This document shows, one piece after another, positions 19,656-26,325 of a stretch of 64,000 nucleotides of DNA (within the stretch, counting starts at the first letter, position 1; each line of letters starts with the position of its first letter). The translations under genes were made by a program, and so were the position numbers. Source of the DNA: Planctomycetaceae bacterium (GTDB lineage: Bacteria; Planctomycetota; UBA1135; GCA-002686595). Location of the stretch: the NCBI GenBank assembly GCA_011525785.1, contig WYBT01000030.1, positions 248,001-312,000 of the forward strand, in the 5' to 3' direction. A model generated the notes under the pieces. It was given only the letters and a program-made list of their open reading frames with translations, had not been told where the DNA came from and searched no databases.

Positions 19656-19693
19656 AGCGGGCCGCTGCAGCGCACGCGCTGCGGCGGCCCGCT
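19656..19693 (+). terminator. Strong hairpin after rpoD
   Basis: The arms 19656-19665 and 19684-19693 pair perfectly over 10 bp. A T-G wobble then leads into a further 6-bp stem (19667-19672 with 19677-19682) around the loop CACG, giving a near-perfect 17-bp hairpin. No U tract follows, but it lies 26 bp after the rpoD stop and just before the promoter of the next gene. Confidence 0.6.
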
Positions 19694-19695
19694 GC

Positions 19696-19723
19696 TTGTG
19701 GGCGGCAGCGCCGCCGCTACACT
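19696..19723 (+). promoter_or_regulatory. Sigma-70-type promoter for the zinc-ribbon gene
   Basis: TTGTGG (19696-19701), 16-nt spacer, TACACT (19718-19723). Both hexamers match consensus at 4 of 6 positions. A purine-rich Shine-Dalgarno, AAAGGGGGGGAA, follows at about 19739-19750. Confidence 0.5.
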
Positions 19724-19757
19724 GTTCAGCCCTTTTCCAAAGGGGGGGAATCACTCG

Positions 19758-20471
19758 ATGCAGCAGACCATCGCCGCGCTCCTGGCGCTCCAGGAGCTCG
19801 ACAAGGAGATCTACCGCCTGCGGGAGGAGCTGCGCCGGCTCCCCGAGGAACGCGCCGCGCGCCGGGCGCAGATCGACGCGATGGTCGCGCGCAAGGACGA
19901 GACCGTCGCGCGGGCCCGCGAGAGCCGCCTCAAGATCAAAGAGATCGAGGACCTCACCACGATCCAGCGCCAGCGCATGCGCAAGGTCGAGCACGAGTCG
20001 ACCCAGACCCGCTCGGACATGGCGCTGCTCGCCGCGTACCAGCACCAGATCCGCACGCTCAAGCGCGACATCAGCCAGGCCGAGGAAGAAGGTCTGGCGC
20101 TGGTTTCCGACGCCGACGCCGTCGAGGCCGAGGCCGCGCGCATGCAGACTGAGATCGAGCAGTCGGAAGCCGTGTTCGCCCAGTTCGCGGCCAACGTCGA
20201 AACCGAGGTCGAACAGGCCAAGGCCAAGCTGGCGACCCTCGAGGCCCAGCGCCGTCAACGGTTGAGCCCAGACGTCGCCGGCGAAGCCTTCGCTTTGTAC
20301 GAGCGCCTGCTCGCTTCGCGCGAGGGCGTGGCCCTGGCGGAGCTCGACTCGCGCATCTGTCAGCAGTGCTACATGGAAGTGCCGGTCAACCTGTACGTGC
20401 GCGTCGCCAAGGGCGACCGCGTGGTGCAGTGCCCCAGCTGCGACCGCATCTTCTTCGTGCGCATGTCCTGA
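19758..20471 (+). CDS. Coiled-coil C4-type zinc-ribbon protein (zf-RING_7 / CdsZ-like)
   Basis: A 237-residue protein with a long antiparallel coiled coil (about residues 5-175, dense in Glu/Lys/Arg/Leu) and a C-terminal zinc ribbon. The ribbon has CQQCYMEVP at about residue 200 and CPSCDRIFF near the end, giving two CxxC knuckles. This matches the widespread family of PF02591 proteins, whose role is unclear; links to nucleic acid or secretion have been proposed for some members. The strong Shine-Dalgarno sequence 8 nt before the ATG fixes the start. It has its own promoter and is followed by a candidate bidirectional terminator. Confidence 0.88.
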   Translation: MQQTIAALLALQELDKEIYRLREELRRLPEERAARRAQIDAMVARKDETVARARESRLKIKEIEDLTTIQRQRMRKVEHESTQTRSDMALLAAYQHQIRTLKRDISQAEEEGLALVSDADAVEAEAARMQTEIEQSEAVFAQFAANVETEVEQAKAKLATLEAQRRQRLSPDVAGEAFALYERLLASREGVALAELDSRICQQCYMEVPVNLYVRVAKGDRVVQCPSCDRIFFVRMS

Positions 20472-20514
20472 GCTGAGCGCCAGGTCGTGACCTGAACGCA
20501 GGGCGGTCCCGGGC

Positions 20515-20532
20515 GCGCGAGACCTCTCGCGC
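20515..20532. terminator. Candidate bidirectional terminator
   Basis: A 7-bp stem GCGCGAG/CTCGCGC with a 4-nt loop lies between the convergent zinc-ribbon and radical SAM genes. The 109-bp gap holds nothing else recognisable. Confidence 0.4.
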
Positions 20533-20580
20533 CGGCGGTGCGGCGCAGCCGGAACGAAGCGGGGCGGCGCAGCGGCGCGA

Positions 20581-21504
20581 TCAGACCTCGCAGCGCGCGC
20601 CCTGACGCGATCCGCGTCGTTCGAGTTCGGCCTCGAGCGCCTCGCGCACGCCGGGGTTGATGCGGCTCCAGGTCGGAGCAATCAGACCGTCGGGCGCATC
20701 GCCGTGCAGCCGGTGCAGCACCTGATCGGGCCGCAACAACTCGACGAAGTCCGCCAGCCACTGCACGTACTCGTCGAGTTCGAGCGTGCGCACTTCTCCC
20801 GCGCGCCACTCGTGCGCCAGCCGCGTGCGCTCCAGCACCATGAGCTGGTGCGCCTTGACGCCCTCGACCGGCGCCCGCGCCAACGCGCGCGCCGTGCGCA
20901 GCGCTCCCTCGCGCCCGTCGCCCGGCAAGCCCAGGATCGCGTGCGCCACGCACAGCAGACCGGCGCGCCGAACGCGTTGCGTCGCGTCCTCGAATTCCGC
21001 CAGCGTGTGCAGGCGATTGAGCGCGAGCAGGACCCGGTCATCCGCGCTCTCCAGCCCCAGCTCGATCCACACGGGAACACGCGTGTTCCAGCGCGCCAGG
21101 ACTTCGAGCGCCTCATCGGGCAGCGTGTCGGGCCGCGTGGCGACGCTGATCGCGGCCACTTCGCGGCCCAGGTACGGCGCCGTCACCGCCAGCACCTCCT
21201 CCAGCCGTTCACGCGCGACGTAGGTGTTCGAGTAGGACTGGAAGTAGGCGATCGCGCGACCGGCGTGCTTGCGCCGCGCGATGCGCTCCAGGCCCAGGCG
21301 CAACTGCTCGTCGAGCTGCGCGCCGGCGCGCAGCGCGCCCGTGCCGGAGCCGTCCACGTCGCAGTACGAGCAACCGCCGAAGCCCTTGGTCCCGTCGCGG
21401 TTGGGGCACTGCGAACCCGCGTCGAGCGCTACGCGGTGCAGCGGATGGCCGAAATGCTCCACGCACCAGTCGCGAAACGAGTGGAAGCGCTGCGCGGTCG
21501 GCAT
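20581..21504 (-). CDS. TIGR01212-family radical SAM protein (YhcC/YtqA-like)
   Basis: A 307-residue radical SAM enzyme. The cluster-binding motif is in the CPNRDGTKGFGGCSYCD segment, followed by YFQSYSNTY, ISVATRPD and WIELGLESAD, which are typical of this family. E. coli YhcC and B. subtilis YtqA belong here; the latter has been linked to wobble-uridine modification in tRNA, which is the best available guess at function and is not proven for this protein. The ATG at 21504 lies 8 nt after a TAAGCT hexamer with no Shine-Dalgarno, so the transcript is probably leaderless. It is divergent from selB. Confidence 0.88.
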   Translation of the reverse strand: MPTAQRFHSFRDWCVEHFGHPLHRVALDAGSQCPNRDGTKGFGGCSYCDVDGSGTGALRAGAQLDEQLRLGLERIARRKHAGRAIAYFQSYSNTYVARERLEEVLAVTAPYLGREVAAISVATRPDTLPDEALEVLARWNTRVPVWIELGLESADDRVLLALNRLHTLAEFEDATQRVRRAGLLCVAHAILGLPGDGREGALRTARALARAPVEGVKAHQLMVLERTRLAHEWRAGEVRTLELDEYVQWLADFVELLRPDQVLHRLHGDAPDGLIAPTWSRINPGVREALEAELERRGSRQGARCEV

Positions 21505-21512
21505 GGCGCAAG

Positions 21513-21534
21513 AGCTTACGGGCGCGGCTATTCT
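21513..21534. promoter_or_regulatory. Overlapping divergent promoter elements between the radical SAM gene and selB
   Basis: On the minus strand, TAAGCT (plus coordinates 21513-21518) lies 8 nt before the ATG at 21504. On the plus strand, TATTCT (21529-21534) lies 14 nt before the GTG at 21549. The 44-bp gap leaves no room for long leaders, so both genes probably give leaderless or nearly leaderless mRNAs. Confidence 0.45.
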
Positions 21535-21548
21535 CTGCGCGCGCGGTT

Positions 21549-23486
21549 GTGTGCCGCGTGCGCCTCCACGTGGACATCCAACCGATCGTCATCGGCACCG
21601 CCGGCCACATCGATCACGGCAAGTCGAGCCTGGTGCGTGCGCTGACCGGCATCGACCCCGACCGGCTCAAGGAGGAGAAGGAGCGGGGACTGACGATCGA
21701 CCTGGGCTTCGCGCCGCTCGTCATGCCCGACGGGCGCACGGTGGGGATCATCGACGTGCCCGGACACGAGCGTTTCGTGCGCAACATGGTCGCGGGCGCG
21801 ACGGGCATCGACCTAGTCGTGCTGGTGGTCGCCGCGGACGACGGCGTGATGCCGCAGACGCGCGAGCACCTGGACATCATGGGCCTGCTCGGACAGAAGC
21901 GCGGCCTGGTGGCGCTCAACAAGGTCGACATGGTCGACGCCGACATGGCCGAGCTGGCGGCCGAGGACGTGCGCGCGACGCTGGCCGGGACTTTCCTCGC
22001 CGATGCGCCGATCGTGCGCGTCTCGGCGCGCACCGGCGCGGGCCTGGACGAACTCAAGGCGCAGATGTTCGCGCTCGCGGCGCAGATCGAGCCGCGCTCC
22101 GACCAGGGCGTGTTCCGTCTGCCGATCCAGCGCGTGTTCTCCAAGCAGGGCTTCGGCGCCGTGGTGACCGGTGTGCCCGTGAGCGGCGCGGTGGCGGTGG
22201 GGGACACGCTGGAGGTCTTGCCCGCCGGACTGCGCGGCAAAGTGCGCGGCTTGCACGCCTACGGCAAGCCCGTGTCGCGCGCGCGCGCCGGGCATTCGAC
22301 TGCGATCAACCTGTCGGACGTCGAGCACGACAAGGTCGCGCGCGGCGCGGTCGCGGCGACGCCGGACTTCTTCAGCCCGGTGCGCATGGTGGCCGTGCGT
22401 TTGAAGGTGCTCGCGTCGCTGTCGCGTCCGGTCGTCGACCGCGTTCAAGTGCGCTTGCACACCGGCACCGCCGATCCGCTCGGCGAACTGGTGCTGCTCG
22501 ACAAGGAGCGCCTCGAGCCGGGCGAAGAGGGCCTGGCGCAAGTGCGGCTGGAAGAGCCGTTGGTTTGCGCGCCGGGCGACAGCTTCATCCTGCGCCTGGC
22601 TTCACCGGCCGAAACGCTCGGCGGCGGCACGATCCTCGAGGAGTCGCGCCACCGCCTCAAGCGCTTCAAGGGCTTCGTGCTCGAGGGCCTCGCGCGCCAG
22701 GAGCGTTCGCTGCGCGATCCCGCCGCGCTGCTGGAGTCGACCTTGGCGCGCGCCGACGAGGACCTGTGCTCCGCGGCGGACCTCGCACACGCCATCAAGC
22801 AACCCGTCGAACTCACGCAGACGCTGCTGGCGCAGCTCTTCAAGGAGCGGCGCGCGCGCGCGGTGGGCCCCAAGCAGGCCTGGATCCACGCTGACCGCCT
22901 CGAGGCGGCCTTGACCAAGACGCGCGGCGCGCTTGCGAAGTGGTTCGAGGAAAATCCCCTGCGGCGCGTGATGGAGGTGCTCGAGCTGCGCCGCATCACC
23001 GGCCTGGATCCCGAGTTCCTCGACGCCTTGCTCGACGACGACGAGAAGCGCGGCCGCATCGTGCGCGAGAGCGGCGGACTGATTCGCCTCGCCGGCCGCG
23101 AGGTCAACGTCGACGAGACGACGCTCGCGCGCCGCAACGCGTTGCTCGCCGCGCTCGAGGCCCAGCCCTTCTCGCCGCCCGCGCCCGAAGAACTCGCGGC
23201 CCAGCTGCGTTTGGCGCCGAAGGAGTTCGCGCGCGTGCTGCAGCTGTGCCTCGACGAGGGCTCGCTGGTGCGCATCAACCCCGAGATCCACCTCACGGCT
23301 GCGCAGTACGCCAAGGCCAAGGAGTTGGTGGTCGACAACTGCACGCGCCACGGCCACCTGGAGATCCCGGAGCTGCGCGACGCGCTCGCCACGACGCGCA
23401 AGTTCCTGATCCCGCTGCTGGAGCACTTCGACGCCAAGGGCGTGACGGCGCGCATGGGCGCGCACCGCGTGCTCAAGCGCAAGTGA
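21549..23486 (+). CDS. selB: Selenocysteine-specific elongation factor SelB
   Basis: A 645-residue GTPase that delivers Sec-tRNA to the ribosome at recoded UGA codons. G1 is GHIDHGKS at 19-26, the switch region has [13 protein letters not shown]3 is DVPGHERF, and G4 is NKVD. EF-Tu-like domains 2 and 3 are followed by a SelB-specific domain 4 and C-terminal winged helices of about 250 residues ([18 protein letters not shown] and onward), which bind the SECIS hairpin in the family. The GTG at 21549 fits the upstream TATTCT; a GTG at 21570 is also possible. No selA, selD or tRNA-Sec gene is in the window, so the rest of the selenocysteine system must lie elsewhere if functional. Confidence 0.93.
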   Translation: MCRVRLHVDIQPIVIGTAGHIDHGKSSLVRALTGIDPDRLKEEKERGLTIDLGFAPLVMPDGRTVGIIDVPGHERFVRNMVAGATGIDLVVLVVAADDGVMPQTREHLDIMGLLGQKRGLVALNKVDMVDADMAELAAEDVRATLAGTFLADAPIVRVSARTGAGLDELKAQMFALAAQIEPRSDQGVFRLPIQRVFSKQGFGAVVTGVPVSGAVAVGDTLEVLPAGLRGKVRGLHAYGKPVSRARAGHSTAINLSDVEHDKVARGAVAATPDFFSPVRMVAVRLKVLASLSRPVVDRVQVRLHTGTADPLGELVLLDKERLEPGEEGLAQVRLEEPLVCAPGDSFILRLASPAETLGGGTILEESRHRLKRFKGFVLEGLARQERSLRDPAALLESTLARADEDLCSAADLAHAIKQPVELTQTLLAQLFKERRARAVGPKQAWIHADRLEAALTKTRGALAKWFEENPLRRVMEVLELRRITGLDPEFLDALLDDDEKRGRIVRESGGLIRLAGREVNVDETTLARRNALLAALEAQPFSPPAPEELAAQLRLAPKEFARVLQLCLDEGSLVRINPEIHLTAAQYAKAKELVVDNCTRHGHLEIPELRDALATTRKFLIPLLEHFDAKGVTARMGAHRVLKRK

Positions 23487-23501
23487 CGCGCGGCGCGCGC
23501 G

Positions 23502-24374
23502 TCAGGGATTGCAGGCCTCGCACGCGCCCGGGTCCTCTTCGCTGCGCCCGTCCGCGCGCGGCTCGCGGCGTTCGCAGCCGCAGGCCTCGCAGCGCCGCAC
23601 CTGTGCGAGCAGCGAGGCCGTGGGCTCGCCGCACTGCGCGCAGGGCAGTCCGGGGACGTTCAGCGCGACCGCGAAGTGCGGCGCGGAGCACTGCGGGCAC
23701 AGTCGCGCGAGCTCGTCCACGAACTCGGCGGCCGCGGCGGCGATGGCGCGCATGCGCGTGGGGTTCATGTGCGCGCGCAGATCGAGCTCGACCCAGGCGG
23801 CGCCGTGGCGCGCGAGCAATTGCGCGAACGCGGCTTCGACCTGCTCGAGCTGCGTGAGCCCCTTGAACACCTCGTCCGCCGGCGAGCCACGCTGGCTCGG
23901 CCGCAGCACCAGGGCGTGCTCGGGGAACGGCGCGCGCGCGCAGAACTCGCGCAACTGCTCGAGCGAGCTGCACGAGCGGCCCGCATGCGCGCAGTCGAGC
24001 GTGAGGTAGCGGTGCGCGTGCACGCGCTCATCGCGCAGGTCGAGCAGCACCAGCCACTCTTCGTCACAGGTCGCGAGTGGCGCGGCGGGGTGCGGGAAGA
24101 ACGAGCCCTCGCTCGCGATCACCAGGTCCAGTCCGCTCAGGCGCGCGCCCTCGCGGGCCTTGGCGAGCGCCGCTTCGCGCGGCTCGAGCTCGCGAGCGCG
24201 CTCGCCGCTGAAGGCGCCGAAGCGGTCGGTGTCGAGCTGCGCGATCGCGCGCACTTCGCGCAGACCCAGCGCAGGCGCGAGCGCCGGCCCGAGCGCGCGC
24301 TCCTTGCCGTGCATGCTCGCCACGCCGAGCATGCGGCCGACGAACCTGCGCCGCAGCGCCTCGCTCGCGCTCAC
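23502..24374 (-). CDS. DUF6671-like protein with C-terminal cysteine pairs
   Basis: A 290-residue protein read from the GTG at 24374, which overlaps the upstream cupin stop codon. The N-terminal half contains conserved-looking blocks (GVASMHGKERALGPAL, ASEGSFFPHP, EEWLVLLDLRD) that I associate with DUF6671 proteins. The C-terminal quarter has several CxxC pairs (CPQC, CAQC, CEAC, CEAC), suggesting one or two zinc ribbons. Function is unknown. It is the last gene of a three-gene minus-strand operon with an M28 peptidase and a cupin. Confidence 0.78.
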   Translation of the reverse strand: MSASEALRRRFVGRMLGVASMHGKERALGPALAPALGLREVRAIAQLDTDRFGAFSGERARELEPREAALAKAREGARLSGLDLVIASEGSFFPHPAAPLATCDEEWLVLLDLRDERVHAHRYLTLDCAHAGRSCSSLEQLREFCARAPFPEHALVLRPSQRGSPADEVFKGLTQLEQVEAAFAQLLARHGAAWVELDLRAHMNPTRMRAIAAAAAEFVDELARLCPQCSAPHFAVALNVPGLPCAQCGEPTASLLAQVRRCEACGCERREPRADGRSEEDPGACEACNP

Positions 24375-24697
24375 AGCGTCTCGATCGGCCGCGGCAGCGT
24401 GACGAACACCAACGCGCCCGTCGGCGAGCTGGGCCGGTGCGCGCTGCCGGGCGCGTAGCGCACGTAGCTGAGCGGCCCGTAGCGCTTGCCGCCGTCCTCG
24501 AGTTCGCCGCTCAGGACCAGGTACTGCTCGCCCGCGGGGTGACGGTGCGCGTCGTAGCTCGCGCCGGGCGCGAACTCGAGCAGCACAGCGCTCTCGCCGC
24601 TCGCGGCGTCGAAGTAGAGCTTCTTCCAGCGCACGCCTGCGCACGGCGTCGCACGCCACTCGAGCGCAGATCCATCGACGAAGCTCGGCGCGTTCAT
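24371..24697 (-). CDS. Small cupin-domain protein
   Basis: A 108-residue single-domain cupin. The metal-binding cupin motif 1 is visible as YDAHRHPAGEQYLVLSGEL, and motif 2 in the SYVRYAPGSAHRPSSP region. The fold resembles ChrR-type or anti-ECF-sigma cupins and small dioxygenase-like proteins, and no reaction can be assigned. Its ATG overlaps the stop codon of the M28 peptidase gene (ATGA) and its stop overlaps the start of the DUF6671-like gene, so the three are tightly coupled. Confidence 0.85.
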   Translation of the reverse strand: MNAPSFVDGSALEWRATPCAGVRWKKLYFDAASGESAVLLEFAPGASYDAHRHPAGEQYLVLSGELEDGGKRYGPLSYVRYAPGSAHRPSSPTGALVFVTLPRPIETL

Positions 24698-26166
24698 CGC
24701 GGCTGCGCGCCTTTCGCCGCCCGCTCGACGTAACGCGCGACGCCCAGCATCCCCACGCGCGCGCACCAGGCCATGTTCCAGGGCTCCTTGTCGGTCGTGT
24801 TCTCCGGCGTGTCGCCGCTGGAGTGGTAGTACGCGTCGTAGTCCACCGAGACCTTGTCGCGCTCGCGCCACGACTCGCCGGGCATGTCCGCCGTGCGCTT
24901 GTGCTCCGCCGGCGCGCCCCAGGCGCTCGAGAAGACCGTGATCGAGGGCCGCAGCGCGCTCTTGAAGTACTCGGACTTGGAGAACACGTAGCTGTCGGTC
25001 CCGCCCAGCGAGCGATTGGTGGCCCAGTGCGAGGGGAACAGCGCCGCGGTGTCCGGCGCGGCGGGAGCGTGCTCGCGCAGCACCGCCAGCAACTGCTCGA
25101 TCAGCGCGCGGTTGGCGGGCAGATCGTCGGGCTCGAGGTTGAGCTGGTCGGCGCCGCTCCCAAAGCCGGCTTGGTCGTAGTTCAGGACTCCCAGGCACTC
25201 GCCCTCGGCGGGGATGCGCTGCGCCAGGTAGTCCTGCGTGGAGAAGATCTCGCTGCCCCACACCGCGAAACGCACTTCGCGGGCGGGCGCGGGCAGTTCA
25301 CCGGCCGCGATGGCGGCGCTCCAGGCCTGCGCGATCTCGAGCAACGTCGCCACGCCGCTGGCGTTGTCGTCGGCGCCCGGTCCGCCCGAATCCGAGTCGC
25401 CGTGCGCGCACAAGAGGAAGTACTCGCCGGCCCAGGGCGCGTCCGCTCCGACAGGCGAGTTCGCGCCGCGCAAGCGCGCCAGCACCGTCTTGGGGCGTGC
25501 TCGCCGTGCTTCGCCGCGCAGTTCGAACTCCACGCGCACTTGCGCGCCCGCCGCGAGCCACTCGCGCAGTCGGGCGCCCTCGGGTCTCGAGATCCCAAAC
25601 GTCGGCTGTCCGGGTTGCTGGCGCAGCGCTCCGACGACCGGGTACTCGCCGTCGATGTTGGTGGCGCCGTCGACCAGCACCAGCGCCGCGCGACTTGCGC
25701 CGCGCGCCGGCTTGTCGGTCAGCCACGCGCCGTCGGGGCGCGATTCGAGCGAGAGTTCGAGTTCGCCGCGTCCGTCGGGCGAGTGCGTCCAAGGCCAGGC
25801 GCGCGCGAGCGTCAGCGCCTGGTCCTCGCCCGCGCGGCGCGCGGTCACGCGCCACTCGAGCGGCTGCCAGGCGTCCTTCTCGGGATCGTCCAGCACTCGC
25901 ACGTCCAGGCCGCTCTCGCGCAGTCGCTCCACGAGGAACTGCGCGGCCGCGTCGCCGGAACGGGTTCCTCCCATGCGCGGACCGAGCGCCACCAGCTCGC
26001 GCACGCGGCGCTGGGCGCGAGTCGGATCGACGCGCGCTGCGGCGGCGGACTCGCGCGCGAGCGCGGCGCTCGCGGGCTTGGAACTTTCTTCCGCGCGCGC
26101 CGGCGCGAGCAGCGCTAGCGCCAGGGCCCAGCCAGCACTGCTGCGCGAGGTTCGAGCGGTCTTCAT
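24694..26166 (-). CDS. M28-family exported metallopeptidase
   Basis: A 490-residue zinc peptidase with an N-terminal signal peptide (hydrophobic 10-22, ending ARAEE). An insertion domain of PA type (about 110-220) precedes the catalytic domain. Metal ligands are in LCAHGDSDSGGPGADDNASG, and later AVWGSEIFSTQDYL (GSE in place of the usual GEE), NYDQAGFGSG and YYHSSGDTPEN. M28 enzymes are mostly aminopeptidases. The ATG at 26166 is adjacent to a 16-bp palindrome containing TATCGATA, probably its promoter/operator. First gene of the operon with the cupin and the DUF6671-like gene. Confidence 0.87.
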   Translation of the reverse strand: MKTARTSRSSAGWALALALLAPARAEESSKPASAALARESAAAARVDPTRAQRRVRELVALGPRMGGTRSGDAAAQFLVERLRESGLDVRVLDDPEKDAWQPLEWRVTARRAGEDQALTLARAWPWTHSPDGRGELELSLESRPDGAWLTDKPARGASRAALVLVDGATNIDGEYPVVGALRQQPGQPTFGISRPEGARLREWLAAGAQVRVEFELRGEARRARPKTVLARLRGANSPVGADAPWAGEYFLLCAHGDSDSGGPGADDNASGVATLLEIAQAWSAAIAAGELPAPAREVRFAVWGSEIFSTQDYLAQRIPAEGECLGVLNYDQAGFGSGADQLNLEPDDLPANRALIEQLLAVLREHAPAAPDTAALFPSHWATNRSLGGTDSYVFSKSEYFKSALRPSITVFSSAWGAPAEHKRTADMPGESWRERDKVSVDYDAYYHSSGDTPENTTDKEPWNMAWCARVGMLGVARYVERAAKGAQPR

Positions 26167-26167
26167 G

Positions 26168-26183
26168 GCGCTATCGATAGCGC
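26168..26183. promoter_or_regulatory. Perfect 16-bp palindrome at the start of the M28 peptidase gene
   Basis: GCGCTATCGATAGCGC is a perfect inverted repeat separated by one base from the peptidase ATG (26166, minus strand). Its centre TATCGATA can serve as a -10 element on either strand. A regulator bound here would block transcription directly. It is the most AT-rich spot in the neighbourhood. Confidence 0.45.
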
Positions 26184-26325
26184 TCGGCGTGGTGCGCGCG
26201 CAATCGCCGAGTGCCCCGCGCAGCGCGCGCACTTGGGAAACAGGCCGCGAATGGTCGATGCCGCTCTCCACCCTGGACTCGTCCCGTCATCCGTCGCGCA
26301 GCGGCGAGCCAAGTCGAGAGCATCC

